A stretch of DNA of 64,000 nucleotides from Adiantum capillus-veneris (GCA_014529385.2 CM043942.1:51964274-52028273), one strand, 5' to 3'; shown: positions 1 through 11,056, numbered from the stretch's first letter. Program-made: numbers and translations. Notes: generated from the letters alone by a model not told the origin.

Positions 1-930
1 AGAGAAGGAGATGGAGCTCTTGCACTTGCCAAGCACATAATGAGAGTGAATGTGAGAGTGTGTGGGTGAGTATACCGTGCAAGCTAGGCCCATGCTTCCT
101 TGGTCGACCCCCTCTGGCCAATCACAGCCTTAGTGCATATGAAGCAACAAGGGTAGTCTTGGGACAAGTGTCCCCCTTTCCACTTTGAGAGAGAGGACTT
201 GATAAATGCAAAAGCAATTAAATAAATGTGGTAATTTATCATTGGACCCCTTTTAAGCATGGCCATTAGGATTCAAGCACCTCATGAAGGTAACATGGGT
301 AGGGTCTTGACATGTGTCCTTGCTGCCTCTCTAGGCTTGGGCTCACCTTGAGTGTGTGAGTGTGTGTTCTCTCTCTACCCCCTAGGAAAAGGGCTCACCC
401 CCCCTCTTGTAGGGATATTTTTGACTTGCTTTGATCAAGCACCTTAGTCATCAAGCATGACTAAGCACTTGGACTAGGGGGTGCAAGCATCTCAAGCAAG
501 CATGTCCAAGCACCTCTAGCACCTTACTGATGCAGCAGGTCAAGCACCTCAAGAACCTTAATCAAGCACCTCAAGAATGACAAGCACCTCAAGCACCTTA
601 ATCAAGCACCTCAAGCAGGACAAGCATCTCAAGCTTGGGCTGGGTTCCCACCTCAAGCTCAGCCCTAACTTAGGTCAAGGACTTTTAACACTAACCTTTG
701 GAGGTCTTTAATGAAGCTAACCCTAAGGTCTTCTAAGCTCCATTGGTAGCCTTACTCTTTGACAGACCATCTCTCATTTAAGCCCCTTTACCATTGGCCC
801 CTTGTTGAGATAGATCTGTAAGCACATGCCTATATTCTACCTCTTATTTCCATTTATCTCTCCCATATTAAATGATCAATTTTATATGAGAAAGTCTTTT
901 TGGAATAGGTAGATATTAGATTTTATGACA
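1..930 (-). repeat. Element A 3' LTR (partial)
   Basis: Aligns by eye with about 7026-7916 at high identity. It ends ...TTATGACA at 930, followed by a pyrimidine tract that is the polypurine tract on the minus strand. The start lies before the window. Length differences from the right copy come mainly from a minisatellite at about 481-640 and a short indel near 107-125. Confidence 0.85.
481..645. repeat. Minisatellite of a CAAGCACCTCAAG-type unit inside the LTR
   Basis: A 10-15 bp degenerate unit (CAAGCACCTCAAG / CAAGCACCTTAAT) recurs about eight times. The matching part of the right LTR (about 7550-7620) has fewer copies, so the array changed after insertion. Confidence 0.75.
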
Positions 931-943
931 TTTCCTCTCTCTT
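931..943 (-). other. Element A polypurine tract
   Basis: The plus strand reads TTTCCTCTCTCTT directly after the LTR end, which on the minus strand is an uninterrupted purine run ending at the LTR. This is the expected place for the plus-strand primer of a minus-oriented element. Confidence 0.7.
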
Positions 944-1031
944 GAAATCATAATCGTCCTCAACTATGAGGTAGAAGAGATAAATTCTTAGTCATTAGTC
1001 TACGTTACTTAGCGGGTAGAGGGTCCCTTTT

Positions 1032-1734
1032 TGTTAGGAAATAAGATGTAGCTAAATAGATAATTGAGTAGATTACTTAATGGAGAGAGACAGATTTACA
1101 TACACGAGATTATAGAGTAGAGAGAGAGAGAGAGAGTACACACAATATACGTGGTTCACCCAATGTGGGCTACGTCCACGAAAAAGCAGCCACTCAATGG
1201 CTTTAGTACTTCAAAACAAGAAGTAGTTTACAAAGAGATTATACCCTTTTGGAGCTCCCGCATTGCTTCACTCTCACCACCTCACACCCATCTTGTTGCA
1301 TCAACTTCACACTATGAAATGTGTGTAGAAATGGCCTCCTTTTATAGGCCAAAAGGGTTGTCCTCTCTTATGAGAGGCAGCCATGTGTAGTCGCCCTTGT
1401 GTGAATAAGTCCAAATCGGACCCTCCAATCTGCCTATGTGTGGCCGCCCTTGTGTAGACAAATCCACTTTTGAATTCGGCCACCGGTCACCGGCCATTGA
1501 CTTCTTCCGACCACCGGCCAACGGCCAACCGACTGCTTTCCGGTCGCCGTCTGGCCATAATATTCCGGCCCCTGATTTTTGGCCGTGAAAATTTTGGTTT
1601 CCGACAAGTGATTTTTATTTCCGGTGAGTGATTTTCCTTCACGCACGATGGCTTCTCCTCATAATGGGGGCCTTACAAATGTGCGCTTTTACCAGATAAA
1701 ATTACAAGGGGTAAATCTGGCTCCATACTTAACA
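1032..1734 (-). mobile_element. Solo LTR nested in element A, TSD CTTTT
   Basis: The 703-bp segment begins TGTTAGG and ends CTTAACA, and is flanked by identical 5-bp direct repeats CTTTT (1027-1031 and 1735-1739). It holds no coding region and is more GC-rich than its surroundings, with many CCGGCC-type steps. The stretch around 1148-1160, read on the minus strand, gives GGTGAACCACGTATA, wording common in copia LTRs, so minus orientation and copia origin are likely. A lone LTR with a TSD is the product of LTR-LTR recombination. It sits between the chromodomain end and the 3' LTR of A. Confidence 0.85.
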
Positions 1735-2055
1735 CTTTTTACCCTATGATATCATTCCAAGATGGATGACTAATCCATTTGGTGCTTGGGAGACATAGCT
1801 TCCGCAAGCATGTATGCTCTTTAGTCCATATCATAATGCCAAAGTAGAATGACAAGTTCTACTTGGTGTTTGAGAGACGTTGTCAACCAAACATGATTCT
1901 AAGCATGCATACTACTTATATTTGTGCACAATAAAAAGAGAACTACTCTTATAAGACAAAAATATTGGTCATTAAAAAGAAATTTGTACATTTGCTTACT
2001 CTAATGTAGCATTGTAAGCATTGATAAGGTTCATACTATCCTTAAGTTGTACTCC

Positions 2056-3482
2056 TTACATCCATTTTAGCATCTTCAAAAGGATAGTTTTGAACTTAAT
2101 ACGATACCGATGGATAATCTTACCATGTCGCAGTACCTTATCTTCATGTCGAAGGACAGCTTCGGGTTGTAGCACCTCTTCTTGATCTTCTACTTTGGGA
2201 GGGTCTTCAATAATTGGTTCACTTGGTGGCTCTCCTTTGTAGGGCTTAAGTAGACTCACATGAAAAGCATTGTGTATGAGCCAATGGTTGGGCAATTTAA
2301 GTTGGTAAGCCATCTCGTTGATTGGCTTCAAAATTTGAAAAGGGCCATAGAATCTTTTTTCTAGTTTAGCATAATACTTTTGATGGCTTGTAGGATTTTT
2401 GCCTTCGTTTGCCTTTATCGAGCCTTGGGGAACTTGAGTAAGACCCAATCGTTTTCTTTGAACGTTAATGCCCTTCTGTGCTTATCGGCAACAACTTTTT
2501 GCCTTTGTTGAGAGATGGATATAGCCTCCTTAATCTTTTGAAAAGATTCTTGTAGGTCACGGCTATACTCATCAACAGCGAAGATATTCCCATGTACCTT
2601 AAGTAGCAAGGGACTTTTAGATCTTCCCTCAATGATTTCAAAAGGTGCTTTTCCTATAGAAGTATGTACAGTATTATTGTATGCATACTTTACAAGAGGT
2701 AAATACCTTTCCCATTGTGAGCATTGATCTACTTCTGTAACATAAGTCTTTAGTAGATCAAGTATTGTAAGATTGGCTATCTCACTTTGGCCATCCGTTT
2801 GTGGGTGATAGGCCGAAGAGAAATTCAATCTTGTACCTAAACTTTCAAAGAGACCCTTCCAGAAATTACTAGTCATTCTATGATCTCTATTTGACACGAT
2901 GGATGTTGGCAATCCATGGTGTTTGAAAATCTGAGATATGAAGAGAGTAGCCATTTGGTGTGCCTTAATAGTCTTTTTGATAGGAATAAAGTGTGCTTGC
3001 TTGCTAAACCTGTCAAGTATTGTCCATATCTCCGTATTCCCATGGATAGACTTGGGTAATCCAAAGATAAAATCCATGGATATACTCTCCCATGGTGAAT
3101 TAGGGATTGTCAATGGTGGCTGGAGTAATCTAGGTTGCTTCCCTCTATCATACTTAGTCTTTTGGCATACTACACATTTGGAAACATACTCTTGTATGTC
3201 CACTTTCATGGTAGTCCAATAGAAGTATGTCTCTACTCCTCGGAGAGTAGGTTGAATACGTCTATGCCCCGCATAGGGAGGAGCATGGGATTCAAACATG
3301 ACTTTCTCACGAAGGGAATGGGTAATACATAGCCTATTGCCATGGAGAAGATAACCATCCTGCAAGGTGAATGGTTCCTCTTTCTTCCCCAAAGCAAGGG
3401 CTGACATTACGTCTTTAAAGTCAGGGTCAGTAGCATACTGATCTATCATAGAAGATAGATCATTGTGAGTAGCTATTGACAC
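2056..3482 (-). pseudogene. Element A integrase with degraded chromodomain
   Basis: Two overlapping minus-strand frames (3482 to 2415, then 2448 to 2056) give a Ty3/gypsy integrase. The zinc-binding HHCC is visible (ESH...AGH...CVVC), and the catalytic triad is D (SMDFIFGLP), D (VSNRDHR) and E (DGQSEIAN). The C-terminal part has the GPF.I motif (FYGPFQILK) and an HNAFHVSLLK segment typical of chromoviruses. It ends in a chromodomain-like stretch with R-I-K-F-K and W near the stop, where a normal chromodomain would read on. A frameshift joins the two parts near 2430. The role would be cDNA integration, with the chromodomain targeting chromatin. This copy is not functional. Confidence 0.88.
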
Positions 3483-3497
3483 TGCATTAACCTTTGG

Positions 3498-4254
3498 TCA
3501 TCGTGAAAGTGCATCAGCCACTTGATTGTGCTTACGAGCAATGTGAGCAATATGAAAATTAAATTGCAAAAGAAAATTTGCCCACCTCATTTGTTTGTCG
3601 GAAAGCTTGGTCTGCGTCATGAAGTACTTGAGACTTTGATGGTTGGTTCGTAGAATAAATGGAGTCCCCAATAGATAGTGCTTCCACGTGTCTAGGGCAT
3701 GAATAACAGCTAAAAGCTCTTTCTCGTAGATGTGTAGGACACGTTCATTTGTGTTGAGCCTTCGGCTCTCATATGCTATGGTGTTCCCTTCTTGAAGCAA
3801 GACTGGTCCAAGGCAATCACCACAAGAATCACATTGTACCATAAATGGTTTTGAGAGATCCGAAAGCATGAGGATTGGTTGGGAGGTAAGCTTCTCTTTG
3901 AGCTTGTCAAAAGCATTTTGCTCCTTAGCAGTCTATGAATACTTAATGTTCTTTTTTGTTAAGCAATGGTCCTGCTATTTGAGATAATTTTGCTATGAAG
4001 CGTCTATAGTATGCACACATACTTATAAAGCTTCTTAGGTCATGTAGATTCCTTGGATTATGCCATGCTTTTATTACCTCTAACTTTGATAGATCCATTC
4101 GGATACCATCTTGAGAGATAATATGACCTAAGTATTGAATCTTTTGGAGGAAAAATTCTCTTTTCTTTTGGATGAGAAGAAGATTATTCTTCCTTAGCGC
4201 TTGACAAATCATTGTTATGTTCCTCCAAAGACTTGGAGTAGATGATAATATCAT
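3498..4254 (-). pseudogene. Element A RNase H and RT connection
   Basis: The minus-strand frame from 3869 to 3498 encodes the Ty3-type RNase H, with YEKELLAVIHAL (catalytic Glu) and NQVADALSR (last Asp). The third acidic position reads RTNHQSLK where the family has RTDHQSLK, so a key Asp is replaced by Asn. The upstream frame (4254 to 3943) holds the RT thumb and connection (YLGHIISQDGI, then YYRRFI). A stop follows DALSR at about 3498, between RNase H and integrase, which would normally be one polyprotein. Confidence 0.85.
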
Positions 4255-4663
4255 CGAAGAACACTCCAGTGAATTTACAGTAAGGTCTAAAGATCTTCTC
4301 CATTAGACGATTGAACGTGGCTGGTGCGTTGGTCAAGCCAAAAGGCATGACTAGATATTCATAAAGACCGGACGTTGTACGAAACGCGGTCTTTAGGATA
4401 TCTTCCTCCACTATCCTTATTTGATGATAGCCACTTTTAAGGTCAATCCTACTGAAGTAGGTAGAGCCTTGTAGCTTATCAAACAGATCTTCTACCCGAG
4501 GCACGGGGAATCTATTTTTGATAGTCATATGGTTTAGTGCACGATAGTCCACACACATACGGTATGTTCCATCTTTCTTTTGCACTAAAAGAACGGGAGA
4601 ACAAAAGGGAGAGGAGCTAGGCCTCACCATACCTTTGTCTACCAATAATTGTACTTGCCTCAT
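4184..4663 (-). pseudogene. Element A reverse transcriptase
   Basis: The segment holds the RT fingers and palm. [18 protein letters not shown] and [12 protein letters not shown] (first catalytic Asp) are present, followed by [12 protein letters not shown] and the catalytic [11 protein letters not shown]. The active-site double Asp is kept, in the context FFDD rather than the commoner FLDD. The frame shifts at about 4190-4250 into the connection. Upstream (4664-4981) the same strand carries the protease-RT linker with stops. The reading is clear and the copy is broken. Confidence 0.9.
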
Positions 4664-4981
4664 GATCTCCTCCTATTGAGCTTGAGAAACTCAATAAGGA
4701 GGTTTGTTAGGCTGTGAGCTTGCTGGGATAAGCTCAATGGGATGGTCATCATCCCCTCGTTTTGAAGGTAAGTCCATAGGGATATCATCATTGAACACAT
4801 CTTGGAATCCTTTTAGAAAATTAGACAAGTCTAACTCTTCTTGATTCCTACCATCTACTTTTGATAAACATTAGAACCTTTTTGAGACTCTTTGACAAAA
4901 ATCATGTACGCAGAAACTGAGCTCTTCATTGATTTGTCAAAAACAGGAAGATTTACAAGTGGAATAGTGTGACCGGGCTCA

Positions 4982-5484
4982 TTAGCATCTATATACATAT
5001 TCTTGTCCCTGTAAAGTGAAGTAAATTCTCCTTTCAGGAAACTTTATGTTGGCAGCCATGCGGTCGAACCATGGTGCCCCTAGGATAGCATCCTCATGTT
5101 GGAGAGGAGAGATGAAGAAGTCTTCTTTGTCGACATAGCTTTGAACATGAAGCCTCAACTTCCCAATCAAGGGAGTAACGGAGGCTTGCTGTCCCTTGAA
5201 AGCTGCATCAGTCATTACAGTATCTCCCATCTCGAAAGCTTGAATGCCCAACTTGGTGGCCAACTCCGTTGATAAAAGTTGTGAGTAGAGCCAGGGTCAA
5301 ACAAGATGAAGGCATCATGCTCTCTTATTCTTCCACATGCATAGGAGAGAGCTGCTCCTTTGCAATGAACATCCTCTTTTGGAGCTTCGATGGCGGAAGC
5401 TCTAGAGTCCCATCGCGAGCATTTTTTTTGGGCAAGAACGGTAGGTATGTCCTCCCCTCTTGTATTCCCTAGGAGAATAGCCAT
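4982..5484 (-). pseudogene. Element A retropepsin-like protease
   Basis: The frame from 5484 has FILFDPGSTHNF, the position of the aspartic protease motif D-S/T-G. Here the residue after Asp is Pro. The frame from 5263 continues the fold, with ILGAPWFDRM matching the conserved ILG.PWL motif before the linker. A frameshift near 5260 separates the halves. The role would be cleavage of the Gag-Pol polyprotein. Confidence 0.75.
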
Positions 5485-5979
5485 AGCTTTTCATCAAAAG
5501 AGGAGGAAGGTGAAGAAGAAGGAGAAGAGGGTGACCTCTTCCTTGCCCTTTTCTTCCTTGGTTTCCTCTCTTCTCGTTCAGAGTGGCAAGGAGACGGCCG
5601 GACTATGGTTTGAAGATTTCCTCTTGGAAGGTGTTGGCAATCGCCTAGACCGCCGTCTTCTTGGAGCCAAATCTTCATATGAACTTAGGGATTCAGTGCT
5701 TTCTCGTTCCTTGGATTCCTCCTCTGGAATGGGAGAGAGTCTTCTTTTGGGAGTCTCTTCAAGAGACCTCCTAAGCTCTCTCTCCTATTTGAAGAGGAAG
5801 GGTTATCCCATAAGCACGAAGTTGTTGAGTAACTTCGGCTTGCAAGGTAGGGTTACCCATGGCTTGCTGCAACCTAGTAACAAGGTAGTTAACAAACATG
5901 GGGCACCATCATTAGCACCTTCACGTGCAAAATCAAAGCTATCAATGTTCATTCTACTCTCTTGACTATGGTCGGCCAT
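5485..5979 (-). pseudogene. Element A gag remnant
   Basis: A candidate start (MADHSQESRMN) lies at 5979 on the minus strand. About 60 residues follow before frame changes, then a basic and serine-rich stretch (residues RKPRKKRARKR followed by Ser/Pro repeats) at about 5520-5600. I see no CCHC knuckle. At roughly 165 codons this is shorter than a usual chromovirus Gag, so internal deletion is likely. Assigned by position between PBS and protease more than by sequence. Confidence 0.55.
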
Positions 5980-6380
5980 GTTAATTAAACTTATATGTTT
6001 GTTTAATGTACTTTTTGGCAATTCAAAACTTCAGTTGCTACTCCTCTTAGCCTTTGAAAATTTCGGCCCTAAGGTATCTATACCCACGCTGGAATTCGGT
6101 TAATTATAGAGAGTAGTGAGGTGGGTCTAATATTGCAGCATTGCCGAGGGATAGCTCCTTTCAAACTTCTTATGGCTCAATAATGGTAAAGCCGTAGGAA
6201 AGTCTAAAGAGACTCCATTATTAAGACCAAAGCTCCCGAGGTGTGCACCATACCCCACATAGTGGGCTGCAACAAAAACCGTTACTAGATCCCAGTCCCA
6301 CTTACCCTAATATAATTAACAAAACCAACCATTTATAGGCTACTTAAGGACATCTCTTCTTAAGCAAGAAAAGAGAAACC

Positions 6381-6397
6381 AAATGCTCTGATACCAA
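6381..6397 (-). other. Element A primer binding site (initiator tRNA-Met)
   Basis: The minus strand reads TTGGTATCAGAGCATTT immediately next to the right LTR. TGGTATCAGAGC is the standard complement of the plant initiator tRNA-Met 3' end. Confidence 0.85.
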
Positions 6398-7916
6398 TGT
6401 AATAGAAATGGCCTAATAACTTGTAGAGTAGCGGAATTAAGAGAAAGTGTTTGCTGAAATTACTTTGAGAGCATAATGGGTGAACTTCATTAATGGTAGC
6501 AACATAAACATAACAATTAATTAATTAGACATGAACAATACTTTTGCATGAGAGAGAATTAGAGAACATTACAAAAATTGAGGACCGGATTTATGTGGAG
6601 CCGGTCCCCCCTCCAATAGCATTTGTATTATAGATTCTCCCATTAAAGGAGACTTGGTACAATACAATCTTTGTGTTCTTTTTGACCTAAGTGATGCTAT
6701 GAAGATGGAAAGCTTCATGCACCACTAGCATAGCATAATATTTGAAGAAAGCATTAACTGGACCAAGCCTCAGTCCCAAGACCTCAAACACCTTCGAAGG
6801 TGGAGAGAGCTAGCAGGGAGTGAGGATAGGGAAGAGGAAGAAGAAGTAGTATACGAGAAAGAGCTATTCCCTTACTTATCATCACTCTTCTTTAGCATAG
6901 CATAATAGCTTAGTAATGATGAAGATGAAGAAGATGGCAAGCTCAAGATTTGAAGCATGTCTCTTGGTTGGATTTCACTCCATAGCCAGAGAGGTTAAGT
7001 GTAGGCTCACTCTTCTCAAGGAGGTTAGAGAAGGAGATGGAGCTCTTGCACTTGCCAACCACATAATGAGAGTGAATGTGAGAGTGTGTGGGTTAGTATA
7101 CCTTGCAAGCTAGGCCCATGCTTCCTTGGTCAATCCCCTCTTTTAGCACTCCTAGGCATTTTATTGGACCTCCTCAAGCCTGGCCAATCACAGCCTTAGT
7201 GCATATCAAGCAACAAGGGTAGTCTTGGGACAAGTGTCCCCCTTTCCACTTTGAGAGAGAGGACTTGATAAATGCAAAAGAAATTAAATAAATGTGGTAA
7301 TTTATCATTGGACCCCTTTTAAGCCTGGCCAATAGGATTCAAGCACCTCATGAAGGTAACATGGGTAGGGTCTTGACATGTGTCCTTGCTGCATCTCTAG
7401 GCTTGGGCTCACCTTGAGTGTGTGAGTGTGTGTTCTCTCTCTACCCCCTAGAAAAGCGCTCGACCCCCCTCTTGTAGGGATATTTTTGACTTGCTTTGAT
7501 CAAGCACCTTAGTCACCAAGCATGACTAAGCACTTGGACTAGGGGGTGTTCCCACAAGCATCTCAAGCAAGCATGTCCAAGCACCTTAATCAAGCACCTC
7601 AAGCAAGACAAGCATCTCGAGCTTGGGCTGGATTCCCACCTCAAGCTCAACCCTAACTTAGGTCAAGAACTTTTAACACTAACCTTTGGAGGTCTTTAAT
7701 GAAGCTAACCCTAAGGTCTTCTAAGCTCCATTGGTAGCCTTGCTCTTTGACAGACCATCTCTCATTTGAGCCCCTTTACCATTGGCCCCTTGTTGAGATA
7801 GATCTGTAAGCACATGTCTATATTCTACCTCTTGTTTCCATTTATCTCTCCCATATTAAATGATCAGCTCATTATGAGAAAGTCTTTTTGGAATAGGTAG
7901 ATATTAGATTTTATGA
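6398..7916 (-). repeat. Element A 5' LTR
   Basis: Begins TGTAATAG directly after the PBS. From about 7026 it matches window positions 1-930. The terminal CA seen in the left copy (TTATGACA) is not present here: the sequence changes after TTATGA at 7916 into copia RNase H. The last bases were lost or mutated, so the right edge is good only to a few bases. Confidence 0.8.
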
Positions 7917-8059
7917 AATATGTAAAGTACCACTTCATTCAGGATGTGCTTGAGGACAAGCATATAGAGCTTGTGAAGATGCACATAGATGATAACCCTG
8001 TAGATCTTCTCACCAAAGGTCTAGCTACTTATGGGTGTGAGCTAGATAGGCTACTCTAA
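7913..8059 (+). pseudogene. Copia RNase H C-terminal fragment
   Basis: Forty-eight codons and a stop encode the end of a Ty1/copia polyprotein. KYHFIQDVLEDKHIEL and DLLTKGLA match the conserved last RNase H motif (K.HFIRD....I.V..V....N.AD.LTK.L). The 5' part of this element is not in the window, because element A lies directly against it. Confidence 0.85.
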
Positions 8060-8116
8060 CATGATTGTACATACATATATATTTTATACCCCATACTTAA
8101 AGGCACATTGGCCTTT

Positions 8117-8190
8117 AAGTGGGAGGTTGTTGGGGTGGTAAAACTTAATGTGCTAGCCAGTTCTCAACTAGACGCTAACACCGACCATTA
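8117..8190 (+). repeat. Copia polypurine tract and start of its 3' LTR
   Basis: AAGTGGGAGGT (8117-8127) is a typical copia polypurine tract. The LTR starts TGTTGGGG at 8128. Only about 60 bp remain before LINE sequence begins at about 8191, so the LTR is truncated. Confidence 0.65.
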
Positions 8191-9450
8191 CATGCGTTTG
8201 CCCATGATAATGTATTGTTTGTCAACCTTGGCAAAACCAAGGTTATGGTATTCAATACCACACCGCAGTGGGTTAGGAGATCAACACCCACATTTTCTTA
8301 TGGCCAGGAGTCAGTGAAGTATACAGATGCATACACTTACCTTGGGATAGCCTTTAGTGGTCCAATGTTTTCATCGAGGAGAGCAGTTGAGACGAGATTG
8401 GCCAGAGCATATGCTACCCTAGGCAAATTAGAGAGGATGTGTTCGAAGGTTTCGTTCCAAGAACCTCAAACAAAGCTATGGCTCTTTGATACTTTAGAGG
8501 AATTAGTTATGCTTTATGGAGCCCAGATATGGGGACATTCGATGGACCACAATAGCAGATCTGGTAGCACTGATGGGTGGAGATGTATGGAGAGGCCTTT
8601 GGTTTCTATGATCTCTTGGATGATAAGAGTTAAGGCTTTAGTACCACATGAGATTATCAGAGCAGGGCTGGCTGCATCTTCACTTGTGGTCGAGGCACTC
8701 ACCATATCAGTTTCTTTTTTGAACAATTTATGGGACCTCCCCAGACACATATATGCTCGTTTAGCTTTTGTGTCTTCCCGACAGCTAGCATTGCAGGGGG
8801 ATACTACTCATTGGTATGGAAAGATAACATCATGGTTTTAGTTGCACGGTTTCAATATGGATAGATTGCCTAGTATTCTTTGGATGGTGCACCCTCTATG
8901 TCTATTACGGGCAGAAAGATTGCCAGACTCATTCGTCCATCAGGATGACCTATCTCAGCTCGATGCCAGGAGGACTTGGATTTAGCCGACACGAGAGTGG
9001 GCATGAAGATGGCTTTCTGTAGAGAGAATCTTCTCCATCTGACGGAGGACGGGTTTGTGACTAGACCTAGTTACATGGAAACACATTTATCTCGGGGGAT
9101 ACGGTGCGCTATTGGTCACCTACGCACCTCTTCACATCAGCTTGAGGTCAAGACTCGCAAGTTTAGGGGATATCTACAGAGGATAGGATATGACAGCTAT
9201 GCCATTTGGAGCTTGAGACAGAGCTACATTACATATGTCATTGTCTTGTATATCATGAGATACAGGGGCGATTTCATTGACTTTGCTGCTTTGGAGATCA
9301 GGAGAGAGACAATCTCAAGGTAGATTACAAAATTCTTTAGACCACCTACTGGCAGACAGAGGGGCAGACCACACAACAGAGCCCAGAGGCTACTGAGCTA
9401 GGGAGATCTAGACGCCCACAATTGGGGGTACTTCACAACATTGACAGAGA
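8191..9450 (+). pseudogene. LINE (non-LTR) reverse transcriptase 3' part, degenerate
   Basis: The frame opens at the RT palm (HAFAHDNVLF, where active LINEs read F/Y-A-D-D) and jumps straight to NLGKTKVMVFN. About 25 residues of the family are therefore deleted and the catalytic Asp is His. It continues through YTYLGIAFSG, RLARAYATLGKLERMC and TKLWLFDTLEELVMLYGAQIWG, all typical of the RT thumb region of plant LINEs. From 8840 on it has stops and frameshifts. Near 9211-9320 a degenerate zinc-knuckle tail (H...C...YHEIQGRFH) is readable. No endonuclease domain is in the window. This is a dead 5'-truncated or interrupted copy. Confidence 0.8.
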
Positions 9451-9537
9451 TTACAGTAGATGATATGGATCACTTTAGCTTGATAGTAAAGGTACTTACC
9501 ATGGCGGACATTGACAATATTCTATAGTGACCGATAC

Positions 9538-9606
9538 AATACATCCTCGGACAGCGCCCGATGCTGGACATCCTCGGATAATAGAGCCCAATGCCGGATA
9601 TCCTCG
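9538..9606. repeat. Short tandem motif in the LINE 3' flank
   Basis: A roughly 22-27 bp unit (GCCCGATGCTGGACATCCTCGG and variants) occurs about three times in a row. It could be part of the LINE 3' untranslated region. Confidence 0.5.
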
Positions 9607-9705
9607 AACATTGATGTTCATACACTTGGATTGTACTACCCTAAACAGTTGTGAACCATGATAATAGCTATTTAGCTTTTATTTTTCTTTATTTCATTTT
9701 TATTT

Positions 9706-10200
9706 GGGAAAATTACCAAAACCCCTCTAATTTGTGGAAATTCCGAAAATACCCCTCAAATTTCAAAAATTCCCAAAGTACCCCCCATAATTTGTCATAA
9801 ATTTTCAAAATGCCCTTCAAATTTTCCAAATTCCCAAAATACCCCTGATTGTGAGAGTAAATTTCTTCAAAAACAAAAAATTTGTAGCTTTTCATAAGAA
9901 GAGTGATTGTCTACCATACAAGATGCTAAAACAAAAAATTGAGTTGGTTATGTAGGCTTTGGAGATGAATTTCTTCAATATTTTTAGACATAATTACCTT
10001 TTTTTTGGGAGGTGATTTGCAAAAAATTACATGCGCTTATAAGCACTCAAAAACCGATCTCAATTGTCAAACAAGAATAAAGATTAAAAAATCTTGAAGA
10101 TCCAACGAAAAAAGATACAAGGGTATTTTGGGAATTTTTGAAATTTGAGGGGTATATTGGGAATTTCCAAAAATTATAGGGGTATTTTGGTAATTTTCCC
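9706..10200. mobile_element. Mutator-type MITE (non-autonomous MULE), 9-bp TSD
   Basis: Left end GGGAAAATTACCAAAA and right end TTTTGGTAATTTTCCC are inverted. The inverted match runs about 80 bp inward at roughly 90 percent identity by eye. The flanks are a perfect 9-bp direct repeat TTTTTATTT (9697-9705 and 10201-10209). A 9-bp TSD with long GGGAAA-type TIRs is diagnostic of Mutator-like elements. The 495-bp element has no meaningful coding capacity. It lies 95 bp upstream of the candidate start codon at 10295, in the promoter or leader of the next gene. Confidence 0.92.
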
Positions 10201-10294
10201 TTTTTATTTTGTACCGAGACAGTTTGGTCTCTCACTCTCATAGAGATAGAGCGTGTTTAGGGATTAGGGTTTGAGCCAGTTTTTCTGCAGGAGA

Positions 10295-11056
10295 ATGGCG
10301 TCTCGCAAGGTTATCCGCCGCCTGGGGGCCCTGCTGCATCCTTCAAGAGGCTTCTGCCACAAGCAGGAGCTCGGTGATCAATTGCATCCGCGATCATCCA
10401 GTCAACTGCTCGCGGCCTTGGAGCCGCATGTCACAAGTTCCGGGAAGGAACTTTTTCAAGGCCTCATGGACGTGTCCTGTTTAGAGAAGGAGGTCTGGAA
10501 ACAGAAACAGAAAGAAATTGAATATCAAAAGGAGGCCATTGAGTATAAGAACAAGGAGATCGCATATTTGGAGGTAGACCTCCTTAGATCCAAGGGTTTG
10601 AACAATACACGTGGGTTGTTCGAGAGAATGCAGGAGGTCCTTGCAACATATGCACGTGCTAAAGGAAACAAAGCTTCCATTTTGTGGGAAAAAATCCTCA
10701 AGTGGTCTCCGGACTTGGCTGCTTGCTAGAGAAGAACACCCAATATTCCACTGCAAGATGTGCGGAAGCAAGCAGCGCACTGCCATACTATATACAACAT
10801 TCTTTCGCAGCACGTGCACGCAGGTAAAGAATTGGCTGAACTGCAGGCCGCCAATGGGAGAATTTATTTTCATAGAGGGCCTATGTCGCCTGAACAGGTC
10901 CAAATATTTCTCTGTATTGGAAAGGCGGCGAAGTTTGACATTGAAGAAGACCCGTCTACCAGGTACACCTGCTACTCTTGTTGCTTTTATTTGTTTATTG
11001 TTTGAATGTTGCCTGTATTCATTTTATATATATTGATCGGACAGGCCGTGCTGAAG
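10295..11056 (+). pseudogene. Host-like gene: presequence plus coiled coil, in-frame TAG
   Basis: Not recognised with certainty. The start at ATG 10295 (MASRKVIRRLGALLHPSRGF) looks like a mitochondrial or plastid presequence: Arg-rich, no acids, amphipathic. Residues about 65-100 form a charged coiled coil (KQKEIEYQKEAIEYKNKEIA). The frame meets TAG at 10727-10729 after SPDLAAC, then continues uninterrupted in the same frame for 77 codons (HTIYNILSQHVHAGKELAEL, GPMSPEQVQIFLCIGKAAKF) to a good splice donor CAG/GTACAC at 10962. A matching acceptor (CGGACAG) ends at 11044, giving an 82-bp intron. Read in phase, the protein would end four codons later. Both halves look like real protein, so this is a recent pseudogene, an allele with a nonsense change, or a gene whose intron I have missed around the TAG. 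The MITE at 9706-10200 sits in its upstream region. Confidence 0.5.

Larger units (their letters stand above)
1..7916 (-). mobile_element. Element A: Ty3/gypsy chromovirus, left end outside the window
   Basis: Two direct repeats (1-930 and about 6398-7916) flank an internal region with gag, protease, RT, RNase H, integrase and a chromodomain-like tail, all on the minus strand. Gag lies at the right and integrase at the left, the usual Ty3/gypsy order. A PBS complementary to initiator tRNA-Met lies against the right repeat and a purine tract (minus strand) against the left one. The coding region is broken by several frameshifts and stops, so the copy is dead. The right LTR abuts a copia RNase H tail at about 7913, so A inserted into or recombined with an older copia copy. 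The left target duplication is outside the window and cannot be checked. Confidence 0.88.

Noticed and set aside
5390..5965. Plus-strand 191-codon open frame
   Set aside because: It is antisense to the element A gag-protease region, which has recognisable motifs on the minus strand.
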